From contig OZ254140.1 in the NCBI GenBank assembly GCA_965267775.1, positions 1,240,001-1,304,000 of the forward strand: a stretch of 64,000 bases of DNA, written 5' to 3'. Shown one piece after another: positions 16,421 to 25,211 of this stretch (the first letter of the stretch is position 1; each line of letters starts with the position of its first letter). The translations under genes and the position numbers were made by a program. The DNA comes from Planktophila sp965267775. Lineage in GTDB: Bacteria > Actinomycetota > Actinomycetes > Nanopelagicales > Nanopelagicaceae. The notes beneath the pieces are model-generated. The model was not told the DNA's origin, did not search any database, and saw only the letters and a program-made list of their open reading frames with translations.

Positions 16421-17878
16421 CTATTCCGGAATCAAGAACCAGAAAGGTCTGGCTTTTGCTTTGTAGATAAACATGATGTGAAGCATGTACTTAATCCAGT
16501 GGCCAGCAAGTCCAATTTCACCGAAGGTATCCTTTGAAGAACGACCTACACCTGGATACTTCTCGTAATCGGGCACTACCGGATACATGGTCATTGCTGC
16601 AGCAGAACCATTTGTAAATCCTGCACCTGCAGATGCAACGCATGCGGCTCCCATGTTGGCCATGGAGGCGCCATGAACTTTGCCTTTTACTCCACGCTTG
16701 ATCTGATCAATGATTGTCAGAGCAGCTGTCTTGCCCATAACACCTGAAGGCATTCCGGTACGAGGTGGAGAGGGAGCAATCAAAGTGCCAGTTGCACTAG
16801 TGCGAGGCTTTGAAATTTGGTGTGGTGGTGCAAATGCAATTCCCACTGCGAAGACGTTAGGAAATGCAGGAACTTGATAAGTCGTTGGCCAATCCTCTGC
16901 CTTCCACTCTTCGTAAGGCTTAAGTGTGTAGTTGGCATCAACTTTCATAAAGCCACTTGGCGCAAAGAGCTCAGAGGTAATCTCTTCATCTGCTTTATTG
17001 AATGCCTTGATATCTGCGCCGCGAAATGGCGGGAGCAACATGGCGAAATCAAAGTCTAATGTGCGCTTGACGCCATCGAGCTGTTCGTAATGAATTACAC
17101 CAGCTTCAACCTTAGAAACGTGTGATTGCAAAATTGCCTTTACTCCGCGCTCAAGGAAGAGAGATTCAGTCCAGAGCTTTGAGTTGGTCTGAAATCCGCG
17201 CTGCGCAAAAGACATTCCACCAACACCAAAATCACCAAGCTCATATTCGTTGGTGAGGTAGATGACTTCTGCGAGGTCGCGAACTCCAGCTTGCACAAGT
17301 TCGTGCTCAACGTTGAATGTGTATTCAAATGCCGCACCTTCGCAGGTGCAGGTTCCGTGACCAACGCCGATTACTAAGCGCTGCTTCTGGCCAGCCCTGA
17401 GCTTTGCAATAACTTCTTGAAACTTTTCTGCCGCCTCAATTGCATGGCCGGCAGTACAGACTGAGACTGTATGTCCATCAGGACCGAGTCCTTCAGTTGC
17501 TGCGAAGTTCAACTTTGGTCCCGTCGCATTAATCAAATAGTCGTACTCGAGCTGAGCCTCTTGGCCCGCCTTCTCTGGATCTGTGTACTTGATTGTCACG
17601 AATCCTTTTACATGATCTTTATCGCCTTCAGGGTGGATCGATGTTCCGAGAGCTTGATGAAATTCAATTCCCTTGCGCTTGTAAATTGGCGCTAATGGGA
17701 ATGTCACCTGCTCGGCGCTCATCTTTCCTACACCGACCCAAATGTTTGAAGGAATCCAATTCCATTTTGAGTTAGGTGTCACCATTACGATTTCGTGGCT
17801 CTTGCCTAGAGATCGGCGAAGGTGAAGGACAGCTGTATGTCCTGAAATACCTGCGCCAAGTACGACTACACGGGCCAT
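16421..17878 (-). CDS. sqr: sulfide:quinone oxidoreductase
   Basis: 485 residues, flavoprotein. It oxidises sulfide to sulfane sulfur and reduces the membrane quinone (menaquinone is made by genes in this window). Seen: FAD motif VVLGAGISGHTAVLHL (5-20), and cysteines at 141, 177/179 (GHGTCTCEGAAFEY) and 413 (GAACVASAGAG), a pattern fitting the three redox cysteines of SQR. The C-terminal segment YMLHIMFIYKAKARPFWFLI is the amphipathic membrane-anchoring tail common in SQR. It follows the small Cys-rich gene and leads the operon's enzymes. The SQR subtype is not assigned. Confidence 0.88.
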   Translation of the reverse strand: MARVVVLGAGISGHTAVLHLRRSLGKSHEIVMVTPNSKWNWIPSNIWVGVGKMSAEQVTFPLAPIYKRKGIEFHQALGTSIHPEGDKDHVKGFVTIKYTDPEKAGQEAQLEYDYLINATGPKLNFAATEGLGPDGHTVSVCTAGHAIEAAEKFQEVIAKLRAGQKQRLVIGVGHGTCTCEGAAFEYTFNVEHELVQAGVRDLAEVIYLTNEYELGDFGVGGMSFAQRGFQTNSKLWTESLFLERGVKAILQSHVSKVEAGVIHYEQLDGVKRTLDFDFAMLLPPFRGADIKAFNKADEEITSELFAPSGFMKVDANYTLKPYEEWKAEDWPTTYQVPAFPNVFAVGIAFAPPHQISKPRTSATGTLIAPSPPRTGMPSGVMGKTAALTIIDQIKRGVKGKVHGASMANMGAACVASAGAGFTNGSAAAMTMYPVVPDYEKYPGVGRSSKDTFGEIGLAGHWIKYMLHIMFIYKAKARPFWFLIPE

Positions 17879-17898
17879 GATTCTCTCCGCCTCAGCCC

Positions 17899-18015
17899 TT
17901 AATTACACTTACAAATTTGATCGTCTGAAAGCCCACGAAGAGCATCATCAATATGCTGTCCACAGCCTGACCAGGTGTACTTCTTACAACGATCGCAAGT
18001 AACTCTTGAACACAT
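17899..18015 (-). CDS. small Cys-rich protein, first gene of the sulfide operon
   Basis: 38 residues beginning MCSRVTCDRCKKYTWSGCGQ and ending CKCN, with seven cysteines. It shares the pattern MC...TC..C.K.TW.GCG.H...AL.G....C with the 55-aa protein at 13762-13929, so the two are paralogues in one operon. A good AAAGGGG ribosome binding site lies about 8 bases upstream. It is the gene nearest to the CstR-type operator. It may bind zinc or act as a thiol/persulfide carrier; this is inference. Confidence 0.78.
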   Translation of the reverse strand: MCSRVTCDRCKKYTWSGCGQHIDDALRGLSDDQICKCN

Positions 18016-18042
18016 CTGTAAACCCCTTTATTAGCTAGTTCT

Positions 18043-18061
18043 TGTATACCCCCTAGGGTAT
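18043..18061 (-). promoter_or_regulatory. CsoR/CstR-type operator overlapping the sulfide-operon promoter
   Basis: ATACCCCCTAGGGTAT at 18046-18061 is a perfect ATACCC-N4-GGGTAT palindrome, the known binding pattern of CsoR/CstR-family repressors. On the minus strand it overlaps a TATACA -10 box (complement of 18043-18048). It lies about 30 bases upstream of the first gene of an operon that itself encodes a CstR-type repressor, so autoregulation and sulfide/persulfide induction are likely. Confidence 0.85.
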
Positions 18062-18108
18062 GCCAGAAACTGTATCAGAGGCTCTTTGAAATGGCTAGCA
18101 GGCTACTT

Positions 18109-19164
18109 TTATCCGCCCTCTACCTGGTCATTGAGCGCAGGAGAGCTGAAATCTAGGGAGTCGGCGATGATTTCAGCGTTAGAGACAATCGATAAGCCCT
18201 TCACTATCTGAGCCTTCTCCACCTTGGCATTATTTGCGACCAGAATCTGAGTGAGAGCATGGGTAGCTTCGCGAAGATCTTCCGTGGGCGAAACCGGTGC
18301 TCCGACAATCTCTTCTGGATCTTCAATATGAGCACTCAACGCATAGCTGGCAGCAGAAAGAACAACTGCAGTTTCTTTCCGGGCAAGGTCAGCAATTCCT
18401 GAATCTAGAGATGCATCAAAGACAGTACGAGCGATGACGCGAATCTGCACCAAGGTATGTTCAATAGCAAGGCTTTCGCGCGAGGCCTTCTCTGCCTCTT
18501 CTCTCTGTCCGGTGCGAATCCAACGCGTGTATCCCTTGGCATCACCAATCTGAAGGCGAAGTTCAGGAAGCGAACGAACGAGTGCACGAGCACGTGCTAA
18601 CCAATGACCGGCATCTTCTTGAGAATATCCAGATGCAACGCCTTCCGACATCTCTGCCAAAAGTGTGGCACCTTGCAAACCCAATTTATTAAGTAGCTCG
18701 TAAGTGCGATCGATAGGAGTCTTTGGGTGCGAAAAGTATGAGAAGGCGATTCCGGTAATCGCTCCGACCAAAGTGGCGCCAAGTCTGTGTGCGACAGTGC
18801 TTTCAGAGAGATCTGGCCCAATGATGATCATGGCAACGACTGGAACATTTACAGAGGCGATACTTCCCAGGCGAAGAGTGGCTGCCAAAATTGAACAGAC
18901 CAGGATCGTCAAGGCGATGGAGAAGAAGCCAAGGCCGAGATAGTGCACTGTAATAGTTGCAACAACTGCACCGATGAAGTTGCCAAGTATCTGCCCAAAT
19001 CCTTCACGAAGTGAGCGATGGAGGCTAATTCTGACTGTCAGCGTACAAACAATCGCCGCAACGATTCCACCTCGGCCGCCAAGTTGATTACCGATTAACC
19101 AAGCGGTTCCACCGGCGAGACTTGCAACAAGAATCTGGCGAATCCAGAGGAGGTCTTTCAACAT
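18109..19164 (-). CDS. FUSC / aromatic-acid-exporter-like membrane protein
   Basis: 351 residues. The first 160 or so residues hold about four to five transmembrane helices with FUSC-type features (QILVASLAGGTAWLIG, then GGIVAAIVCTLTVRISLHRS), followed by a long cytoplasmic helical domain. Such proteins are thought to export aromatic acids or similar anions; the substrate here is unknown. The start at 19164 overlaps the msrB stop (TAATG), so the two are translationally coupled. Confidence 0.7.
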   Translation of the reverse strand: MLKDLLWIRQILVASLAGGTAWLIGNQLGGRGGIVAAIVCTLTVRISLHRSLREGFGQILGNFIGAVVATITVHYLGLGFFSIALTILVCSILAATLRLGSIASVNVPVVAMIIIGPDLSESTVAHRLGATLVGAITGIAFSYFSHPKTPIDRTYELLNKLGLQGATLLAEMSEGVASGYSQEDAGHWLARARALVRSLPELRLQIGDAKGYTRWIRTGQREEAEKASRESLAIEHTLVQIRVIARTVFDASLDSGIADLARKETAVVLSAASYALSAHIEDPEEIVGAPVSPTEDLREATHALTQILVANNAKVEKAQIVKGLSIVSNAEIIADSLDFSSPALNDQVEGG

Positions 19165-19577
19165 TACTTCTCTTCGAGAATGAGTGAAACAGAGTTGATG
19201 CACCAACGCTCATCTGTAGGAACGTCATAGCCTTCGCCTTTAAAGACGTGGCCTAAATGCGAATCGCACTTTCCACATCGAACCTCTGTGCGAACTCGTG
19301 GAGCAAGTGAGCGGTCTTCGAGAAGGCGAACTGAATCTGGCTCTGTGGGTGCGTAGAAGGATGGCCATCCGCAGCCAGAGTGAAACTTTGTTTCAGAGCG
19401 GAACAACTCATTGCCACACGCCTTGCAGCGGTACGAACCCACCTTGTCGGTATCTGTGTATTCGCCTGTAAATGGGCGCTCTGTCGCGCCTTTGCGAAGC
19501 ACCTCATATGAAAGCTGATCAAGGTTTTCTGCAAGCTTGGACTCATTAAGATTTGCTGGGTTTGAGATGTTCTCCAT
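19164..19577 (-). CDS. msrB: peptide-methionine (R)-S-oxide reductase MsrB
   Basis: 137 residues. Repairs methionine-R-sulfoxide with thioredoxin. Zinc-binding CxxC pairs are at Cys51/Cys54 and Cys101/Cys104. The GCGWPSF motif and the catalytic cysteine in RWCINSVSL (Cys126) are intact. It is the first gene of the msrB-FUSC pair, reading away from the CoA-binding gene. Oxidative protein repair fits beside the sulfur-redox operon, but no shared promoter is seen. Confidence 0.96.
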   Translation of the reverse strand: MENISNPANLNESKLAENLDQLSYEVLRKGATERPFTGEYTDTDKVGSYRCKACGNELFRSETKFHSGCGWPSFYAPTEPDSVRLLEDRSLAPRVRTEVRCGKCDSHLGHVFKGEGYDVPTDERWCINSVSLILEEK

Positions 19578-19624
19578 ACTCCAACTTTAGAGCCTTTCAA
19601 CTATCAACGCATATCTTGCGGGTT

Positions 19625-19636
19625 TAGACTCTCTCT
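19625..19636 (+). promoter_or_regulatory. -10 box for a leaderless start
   Basis: TAGACT at 19625-19630 is followed by six bases and then the ATG at 19637, with no Shine-Dalgarno in between. Transcription would begin at or next to the start codon. Confidence 0.5.
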
Positions 19637-20056
19637 ATGTCATGGAGCGCGCAGAGCAACGAAGAAATTAAGGCAATTCTTCAAGAGTCGAAGAACGTTG
19701 CAATTGTCGGTATCTCAAATAAAGCTGATCGCCCGAGCTATCAAGTTGCGCAGTGGCTACAGGAGAATTCACACTTCACCCTCTTCTTTATCAATCCAGT
19801 TATCGATGAAGTCCTAGGGCAGAAGACGTATGCATCACTTGCTGATGTTCCTGAGAAAATAGATATCGTCGATGTCTTCCGTAAAGCAGAGGATTGTCCT
19901 TCAGTTCTTGAGAAAGCCATTGCGATTGGCGCAAAGACCATCTGGCTTCAATTAGGAATTAGTAGCGATGAAGTTGCTTCGAGAGGAAGTGATGCGAGAG
20001 TTCAGGTTGTGATGGATCGCTGTATCAAAATCGATTATGCAGCGCTAGTTAAATAG
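19637..20056 (+). CDS. CoA-binding (YccU-type) protein
   Basis: 139 residues. A Rossmann-like CoA_binding domain begins KNVAIVGISNKADRPSYQVA (about 19-38) and includes FINPVIDEVLGQKTYASLADVP and IDIVDVFRKAED. Proteins of this family bind CoA, but their reactions are mostly unknown. It is divergent from msrB with only 59 bases between them, and its end overlaps the convergent PIG-L gene by 8 bases. Confidence 0.85.
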   Translation: MSWSAQSNEEIKAILQESKNVAIVGISNKADRPSYQVAQWLQENSHFTLFFINPVIDEVLGQKTYASLADVPEKIDIVDVFRKAEDCPSVLEKAIAIGAKTIWLQLGISSDEVASRGSDARVQVVMDRCIKIDYAALVK

Positions 20057-21026
20057 AGGGAATCCAGCCCTTAACGCTCTCCAAGGTCGGTGCAGTTATT
20101 GAATACTGAGCATCCGATTTCGCATCAAGATCTTCAAATTGCTTCGGCACGGATGCATATCCAACGGCATAAGAGCCAGCTTGTGGGTTCCAGGCGTTGT
20201 ATGGGAGGGCGGCATTGCGAACTCGCTGCATGCGATCTACTGATGGTTTAAAGAGATGGGTCGATGGAAGAGTTGTATTCAATTGTGCACGCTCTGCCGT
20301 AAGTGCAGTCCATGTAGTGCGAGAGATTGAGTACCCTGTTAAAAGTTGAGTGCCGTCGGAGATCAAACGAAGAGATTCTCCTGCTGCGCGATGGTGCGGA
20401 TGGATATCAATCGTCGACATGGTCCAGTGAGTGGCTTGAGGATAGAGGGCGACTATTCCGAGCATCGCTCCGACAACATCTTCGGTGTGAAGCTCATTCT
20501 CTTTCAGCAAATCAAAGGTATGAATTCGCTGAGGCGTCACGCTCATCTCTCCGGCGGATGATTTAAATTCAGTGACTCGAGCTCGGCCAATTTCTTCAAC
20601 TGTGAGCGGCGTATATCCAGAGACCGCTGGATTGTGTATACCTTTATATACAAATCGCGTTCCATTGCCTGGAGATGCAAGCTCTCCATTAATCAATTTA
20701 ATAGCAGTCGATGTCGAGCCACTGGTAAGCAAGACATAAATAACTTCATAGCCGAGAGCAATATATTCAGATGCAATAACTCCGAATGAGAGAAGTTCAT
20801 CGTCAGGATGGGGCGCATAGAAGACCACCTGCTTTGTAGGCGAACTCAGTACAGATGAATCCAACACTGATGGCAGAAGTGGCTCTGGCTTGGTCATAGA
20901 TGAAGTGGTCGGCTTTACCTTGGAAGAACTCTTCTTCTTCGTCAACGCTTGCGCTGATTCTCCACCGAGAGCATTGGTGAGAAAGAGGCCAGCAAGGCCT
21001 GCGACAACTCTTCTCCGGGATAGCAC
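20049..21026 (-). CDS. PIG-L family deacetylase, exported
   Basis: 325 residues from a GTG start. The N-terminus (LSRRRVVAGLAGLFLTNAL) looks like a Tat-type or Sec signal, followed by a Lys/Ser/Thr/Pro-rich linker (about 28-60). The metal-binding motif APHPDDELLS is at 71-80, and a second histidine cluster DIHPHHRAAGES is at about 206-217. PIG-L enzymes remove acetyl groups from GlcNAc-type substrates. Here the enzyme would act outside the cell; the substrate is unknown. Confidence 0.8.
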   Translation of the reverse strand: MLSRRRVVAGLAGLFLTNALGGESAQALTKKKSSSKVKPTTSSMTKPEPLLPSVLDSSVLSSPTKQVVFYAPHPDDELLSFGVIASEYIALGYEVIYVLLTSGSTSTAIKLINGELASPGNGTRFVYKGIHNPAVSGYTPLTVEEIGRARVTEFKSSAGEMSVTPQRIHTFDLLKENELHTEDVVGAMLGIVALYPQATHWTMSTIDIHPHHRAAGESLRLISDGTQLLTGYSISRTTWTALTAERAQLNTTLPSTHLFKPSVDRMQRVRNAALPYNAWNPQAGSYAVGYASVPKQFEDLDAKSDAQYSITAPTLESVKGWIPSI

Positions 21027-21036
21027 TGCGGGAGTT

Positions 21037-21066
21037 TATATAGGGCTAACCCAACTTAATTACCAA
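21037..21066 (-). promoter_or_regulatory. promoter of the PIG-L gene
   Basis: On the minus strand TTGGTA (complement of 21061-21066) and TATATA (complement of 21037-21042) lie 18 bp apart. The -10 ends 10 bases before the GTG start, so the leader would be only a few bases long. Confidence 0.5.
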
Positions 21067-21089
21067 AGCAGGAAGTATTGCAGGGTGAT

Positions 21090-22082
21090 TTAGAGCCCAG
21101 TGACCTTAACCGCCGCTAATGCAACGCCAGCGACTATCACCCAGGCGATCATTCCCATCGCCATAGGGCGTGGACCGATTGCTCGGATTGATTTCCAACG
21201 CACGCCAGAACCGAGAGCCACAAGTCCTGCCCCGAGCAACAACTTACTTGTGAAGACGATATCAGCGAGCAATCTCGCATTAATCTCGACGAGATTATGG
21301 AAGGTTGCAACTGCAATAAATCCAAGGACGAAATATGGAATGAGCGGCACCTTTGCAGATGAAGTCTCGCTCTGACCTTGCGATGTCAGCCACTTACGAT
21401 GGCGAATTGAGAGGATAAGTACGATCGGTGCCAAGAGACAGACTCGTGCAAGTTTTACAACGATTGCATATTTATCAGCGCCATCTCCCCAGACAGAGGC
21501 GGTTGCAACTACCTGTCCAACATCATGAACTGCAGCACCTGCCCATGAACCAAATTCACGAGTATCGAGATTGAAGAGATGACCCAGAAATGGGAGGAGG
21601 AAGATTGAGAGCGTTCCGCAGAGGGAGATCAGGCCAATTGCATATGAAGTCTCTTCCTCAGTTGCTCGAGTCTGTGGGCGGATTGCAGCAACCGCCGTTG
21701 CACCACAGACACCAAAGCCCACACCGATTAGTAAGCCGAGATCTCCTGACATCTTGAAGAGCTTGGAGAGGCCAAGGATGCCAAAGATCGTAAAGGTAAC
21801 AACGATTGCAACGGTGATAACGCCTTTGAGGCCAATCTCCTTGAGCGATGCAACGCTGACTTGTGCACCAAGAAGTGCCACACCGATTCGCATCAGAGTT
21901 TTACTAGAGAGTTTCGTTGCAGGAGCGGCAAATGTCGGCCACTTAATAAAATTGGCGGTTAAGAACCCAAATGCAACACAGAGAGCAAGTGGGCTAATCG
22001 CTGATTGCATATGGTTAATTTGAAAGGCAATTGCTACCAATACTGAGATAAGCGCAAGACCTGGTGCGTAGCTCTTAACCAT
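21090..22082 (-). CDS. YeiH-family (UPF0324) anion exporter, probable sulfite/sulfate exporter
   Basis: 330 residues with about nine to ten transmembrane helices and the family signatures LLGAQVSVASLKEIG, GFGVCGATAVAAIRP and GAAVHDVGQVVATA. YeiH-type proteins are predicted sulfate/sulfite exporters and recur beside sulfonate-degradation genes. It starts directly after the ComC-type dehydrogenase stop (no gap) and ends the suyA-suyB-slcC-comC operon. A role in expelling the sulfite released by SuyAB is therefore a good inference, not proof. Confidence 0.78.
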   Translation of the reverse strand: MVKSYAPGLALISVLVAIAFQINHMQSAISPLALCVAFGFLTANFIKWPTFAAPATKLSSKTLMRIGVALLGAQVSVASLKEIGLKGVITVAIVVTFTIFGILGLSKLFKMSGDLGLLIGVGFGVCGATAVAAIRPQTRATEEETSYAIGLISLCGTLSIFLLPFLGHLFNLDTREFGSWAGAAVHDVGQVVATASVWGDGADKYAIVVKLARVCLLAPIVLILSIRHRKWLTSQGQSETSSAKVPLIPYFVLGFIAVATFHNLVEINARLLADIVFTSKLLLGAGLVALGSGVRWKSIRAIGPRPMAMGMIAWVIVAGVALAAVKVTGL

Positions 22083-23069
22083 TTATAGTCCTAACTGTGC
22101 AGCAACTGAATCGGTAATTGTGATCTCATCACTGAGATTGAGTTTTCCAGGATTGACTCGGTTGGAGCCCGGAAGTCGGCCCCCAGCGCTATTTACTTCG
22201 CCTGCAAAATCAGCGAGGCGATTGTTCTCACCGTCTACTGAAAGTTTCGATGCATCAATAGCGATGACAAAGTGGGCAATCTCTTGTGGCGCGCTATCGA
22301 AATCATGATTAAACATATCTGGAATATTCTTCGAAAGAGTCGGGCCAATCAATACACCGGTCAGAGATTCGACGAGAACTGCAAGGGCATAACCTTTAGC
22401 GCCGCCAAGTGGTGCCAGCATTCCTGCAAGAGCCTCTTTAGCATCCGTTGTAGGGGCGCCATCTTTTGTAAATGCCCAGCCTGGTTCTAGTTCAGCGCCA
22501 GCTTGCGCCTTTGCTTGTATCTTTCCGCGAGCAACAGCGCTTGTTGCAAGATCAACAACTGTTGGAGGATTTGTTGGTATGCCCGCTGCAAGAGGTGAAG
22601 TTGAGAGCAACGGTTGATTTCCGCCTGTTGGTGGCATCACTGCTGGCCCTGTACTAAATGCAATTCCGACTAAACCTGCATCAATCATTGGCCAAACGTA
22701 AATTCCAAGTGCTCCACAATGCGAAGAGCGCCCTACGCCAACGGCTGCAATTCCATTGACCTTTGCGCGTTCTGCAGCGAGCTGCGCTGCCTGCTGAATC
22801 TGCCAATGGCCGAGTCCATCATCACCATCAAAGATTACGAGGCCAGGCATATCTGTAACTTTCTTGAGCTCGGCCTTCGGATTTATTCCGCCAGCCTTTA
22901 AACGATCAAGGTAGTAGGGAAGGCGCATCAAGCCATGGCTACCTATCCCCCAACGATCACTAGCAACAATTGCATGTGCACTCGTTGCCGCCTTTGCTGA
23001 ATCCATTCCTGCTGCGACTAATAGCTCTGTCGCCTTTGTGATTGCAGCGCCGACGGTGAGTTGGGTCAT
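22083..23069 (-). CDS. comC: LDH2-family dehydrogenase, probable (R)-sulfolactate dehydrogenase
   Basis: 328 residues of the malate/L-lactate dehydrogenase (LDH2/YlbC) family, NAD(P)-dependent. Visible: SHGLMRLPYYLDRLKAG (about 44-60), the catalytic histidine region GRSSHCGALG (His117), and GGAKGYALA. In Chromohalobacter the ComC member reduces sulfopyruvate to (R)-sulfolactate, the substrate of SuyAB. The ATG overlaps the slcC-like stop (ATGA). Operon position between SuyAB/SlcC and the exporter is the main reason to prefer sulfolactate over malate or ureidoglycolate. Confidence 0.72.
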   Translation of the reverse strand: MTQLTVGAAITKATELLVAAGMDSAKAATSAHAIVASDRWGIGSHGLMRLPYYLDRLKAGGINPKAELKKVTDMPGLVIFDGDDGLGHWQIQQAAQLAAERAKVNGIAAVGVGRSSHCGALGIYVWPMIDAGLVGIAFSTGPAVMPPTGGNQPLLSTSPLAAGIPTNPPTVVDLATSAVARGKIQAKAQAGAELEPGWAFTKDGAPTTDAKEALAGMLAPLGGAKGYALAVLVESLTGVLIGPTLSKNIPDMFNHDFDSAPQEIAHFVIAIDASKLSVDGENNRLADFAGEVNSAGGRLPGSNRVNPGKLNLSDEITITDSVAAQLGL

Positions 23070-24025
23070 GAGCGAGTGCTCTCCTTAATAGATCCGACTG
23101 CATTGATTGCAGCTTTTCCACTGAGCATAAGCTCGATATTTGCTGTCAAGATTTCATTGATACGGAGTTGGCTCTCAGCGGTAATGCCAGCCACGTGAGG
23201 AGCGAGAATCACATTGGGAAGCGTCTCTAGTTCGCCCACTACTGGTGGCTCTTGAGCGCGAACATCGAGCGCTGCGCCAGAAATTATCTTTGATTTAAGA
23301 GCTTCGATGAGATCGGCCTCGTTGATCACTTCGCCGCGTCCAACGTTGACGATGATTGCACTTGGTTTCATCATCAGAAGAGTTGCTGCGTTAATCGTGT
23401 TATTTGTCTGCGGAGTCGATGGCATATGGATACTGATGACATCAGCACCCTGGAGAACTTCTTCAAGTGAGTGCATAGACATATTGAGTGGCGCAAGGCG
23501 TGGATCATCCGCCTTAACAAATGGGTCATAGCCCAAAACTTTGCAATTAAATCCTTGAATCAAACGTGCGGTTGCCATACCAGTTGCACCACATCCAAGA
23601 AGTCCCCAGGTGAGTCCAGAGAGCTCGCGACCTGGTGTGCGAATCCATTTACCGTCATGAGTAGCAACATCATGCGCCGGAATATTTCGAAGCGTTGCAA
23701 GGGCGAGGCCGAGCGTTAATTCACCAACGCTGACCGCATTAGCGCCAAGACCTGCAACAACTACAACGCCTGCTGCATCTGCCGCTTTGAGATCGATATT
23801 GTCGAGGCCAACTCCTGCACGTGCGATAACGCGTAGCTTTGGCGCAGCAGCGATGATCTCTGCAGTGACTTGTGTGCGGTTTCGGACAACAAGTGCAGTC
23901 GCATCTTTGATCTTCTCTTTAAGAAGTTCTGGCTCCTGCCATAAATTATCTTCTCGAAGAATGGGGAAGCTCCCTCCAAGTTTCTCGAAAGGAGCTCCCC
24001 ATACATCTTCTGAAATAAGAATCAC
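23066..24025 (-). CDS. slcC: D-2-hydroxyacid dehydrogenase, probable (S)-sulfolactate dehydrogenase
   Basis: 319 residues, of the phosphoglycerate-dehydrogenase-like family. The Rossmann motif GLLGCGATG is at about 141-149. The catalytic triad is in place: Arg230 (VGRGEV), Glu259 (AQEPP) and His277 (APHVAG). It lacks the regulatory domains of SerA. SlcC enzymes oxidise (S)-sulfolactate to sulfopyruvate. Together with the ComC-type gene next to it, this would invert (S)- to (R)-sulfolactate, exactly what SuyAB needs. Confidence 0.72.
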   Translation of the reverse strand: MILISEDVWGAPFEKLGGSFPILREDNLWQEPELLKEKIKDATALVVRNRTQVTAEIIAAAPKLRVIARAGVGLDNIDLKAADAAGVVVVAGLGANAVSVGELTLGLALATLRNIPAHDVATHDGKWIRTPGRELSGLTWGLLGCGATGMATARLIQGFNCKVLGYDPFVKADDPRLAPLNMSMHSLEEVLQGADVISIHMPSTPQTNNTINAATLLMMKPSAIIVNVGRGEVINEADLIEALKSKIISGAALDVRAQEPPVVGELETLPNVILAPHVAGITAESQLRINEILTANIELMLSGKAAINAVGSIKESTRS

Positions 24026-24044
24026 GAAGTTAAATATCCTTCGC

Positions 24045-25211
24045 TTACGCAGAGATATAGAGCTTAGTGAATGTGTATTCGCGGTGACCCATTACCTCAG
24101 CGGTGCAGAGACGACCGTTAACTGTGCGCTCGATGACATCCATCATCATGTCGCCAGCCTTAGGCAAGTCATACTCGTAGCGAAGAAGACCAGAGACATC
24201 GAGGTCCATATGCTCCTTCATGCTACGTGCAGTCTTGATATTTGCAGTCAACTTCAGAACAGGAATGATTGGGTTACCAATCACGTTGCCCTGACCTGTT
24301 GGGAACAGGTGAATAACTGCGCCAGCTGCTGCCATCAGAGTTACGCACTCTGCAGCTGCTGAAGAGGTATCCATGAAGTAAAGGCCCTTCTTCTTTGGAT
24401 CTGGCTCTTGAGCTGGCTTAAGAACGCCAACAACTGGGACAGATCCAGTCTTAGCAATATTGCCAAGTGCCTTCTCTTCAATTGTTGTAAGTCCACCAGC
24501 AATGTTGCCCTGTGTTGGCTGTGAGCCAAGGAGGTTTGCACCAGTTGATTCGATCACCTTGATGTAGTTGTCGTATGTTGTCTGGAACAAGTTACGACAT
24601 GCATCATCGATACAACGATCTGCAATGAGGTGCTCGCCACCAGTGAGCTCTGAAGTCTCACCGAAGAAGACAGTTCCGCCAGCTTCAACCCAGCGATCTA
24701 CCGCCTGTGAAGTTGTAGGACATGAACCGAGACCAGATGTTGTATCTGACTCTCCGCACTTGATTGACATAATCATGTCACCGATTTCAGCCTGCTCGCG
24801 TTGGATCTCTGATGCATCTTGGAGGAACATTGCAGCTACGCGGCTTGCGTCAGCGATGACTTGAAGGTCACCCTTTCCTTCGATAGAGAAAGCTGCAACA
24901 GGCTTACCTGTTGATGCGATTCCATCTGCAACCTTCTGGGTCCACTTTGGTTCGATACCAATAACGACAACTGCTGCAACATTTGCATTGCGACCAGTTC
25001 CGATAAGTGTCTGGAAGGTAAGTTCTAGATCTTCACCGAATTGCAAACGACCGAATGCGTGTGGAAGAGCGAGAGTGCCAGGAATAACCTTTGCGACTGC
25101 TTCTGCAGCTGCGTTAGAGAGGTCATCGAGCGGCAAGATAATGACGTGATTGCGGATACCCATCGTGCCATTTTGGCGACGGTATCCTGTTAAGCGCGGC
25201 TTGCTTCCCAT
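24045..25211 (-). CDS. suyB: (R)-sulfolactate sulfo-lyase, large subunit SuyB
   Basis: 388 residues, UxaA/GarD C-terminal family. It begins with GYRRQNGTMGIRNHV and carries PLDDLSNAAAEAVA, IKCGESDTTSGLGSCPT, NIAGGLTTIEEKALGN and FPTGQGNVIGNPIIPVLK, a pattern I recognise as SuyB rather than the longer altronate dehydratase. With SuyA it splits (R)-sulfolactate into pyruvate and sulfite, breaking the C-S bond. It overlaps suyA by 22 bases. Conserved cysteines (CGESD, GSCPT) probably bind the iron centre. Confidence 0.88.
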   Translation of the reverse strand: MGSKPRLTGYRRQNGTMGIRNHVIILPLDDLSNAAAEAVAKVIPGTLALPHAFGRLQFGEDLELTFQTLIGTGRNANVAAVVVIGIEPKWTQKVADGIASTGKPVAAFSIEGKGDLQVIADASRVAAMFLQDASEIQREQAEIGDMIMSIKCGESDTTSGLGSCPTTSQAVDRWVEAGGTVFFGETSELTGGEHLIADRCIDDACRNLFQTTYDNYIKVIESTGANLLGSQPTQGNIAGGLTTIEEKALGNIAKTGSVPVVGVLKPAQEPDPKKKGLYFMDTSSAAAECVTLMAAAGAVIHLFPTGQGNVIGNPIIPVLKLTANIKTARSMKEHMDLDVSGLLRYEYDLPKAGDMMMDVIERTVNGRLCTAEVMGHREYTFTKLYISA

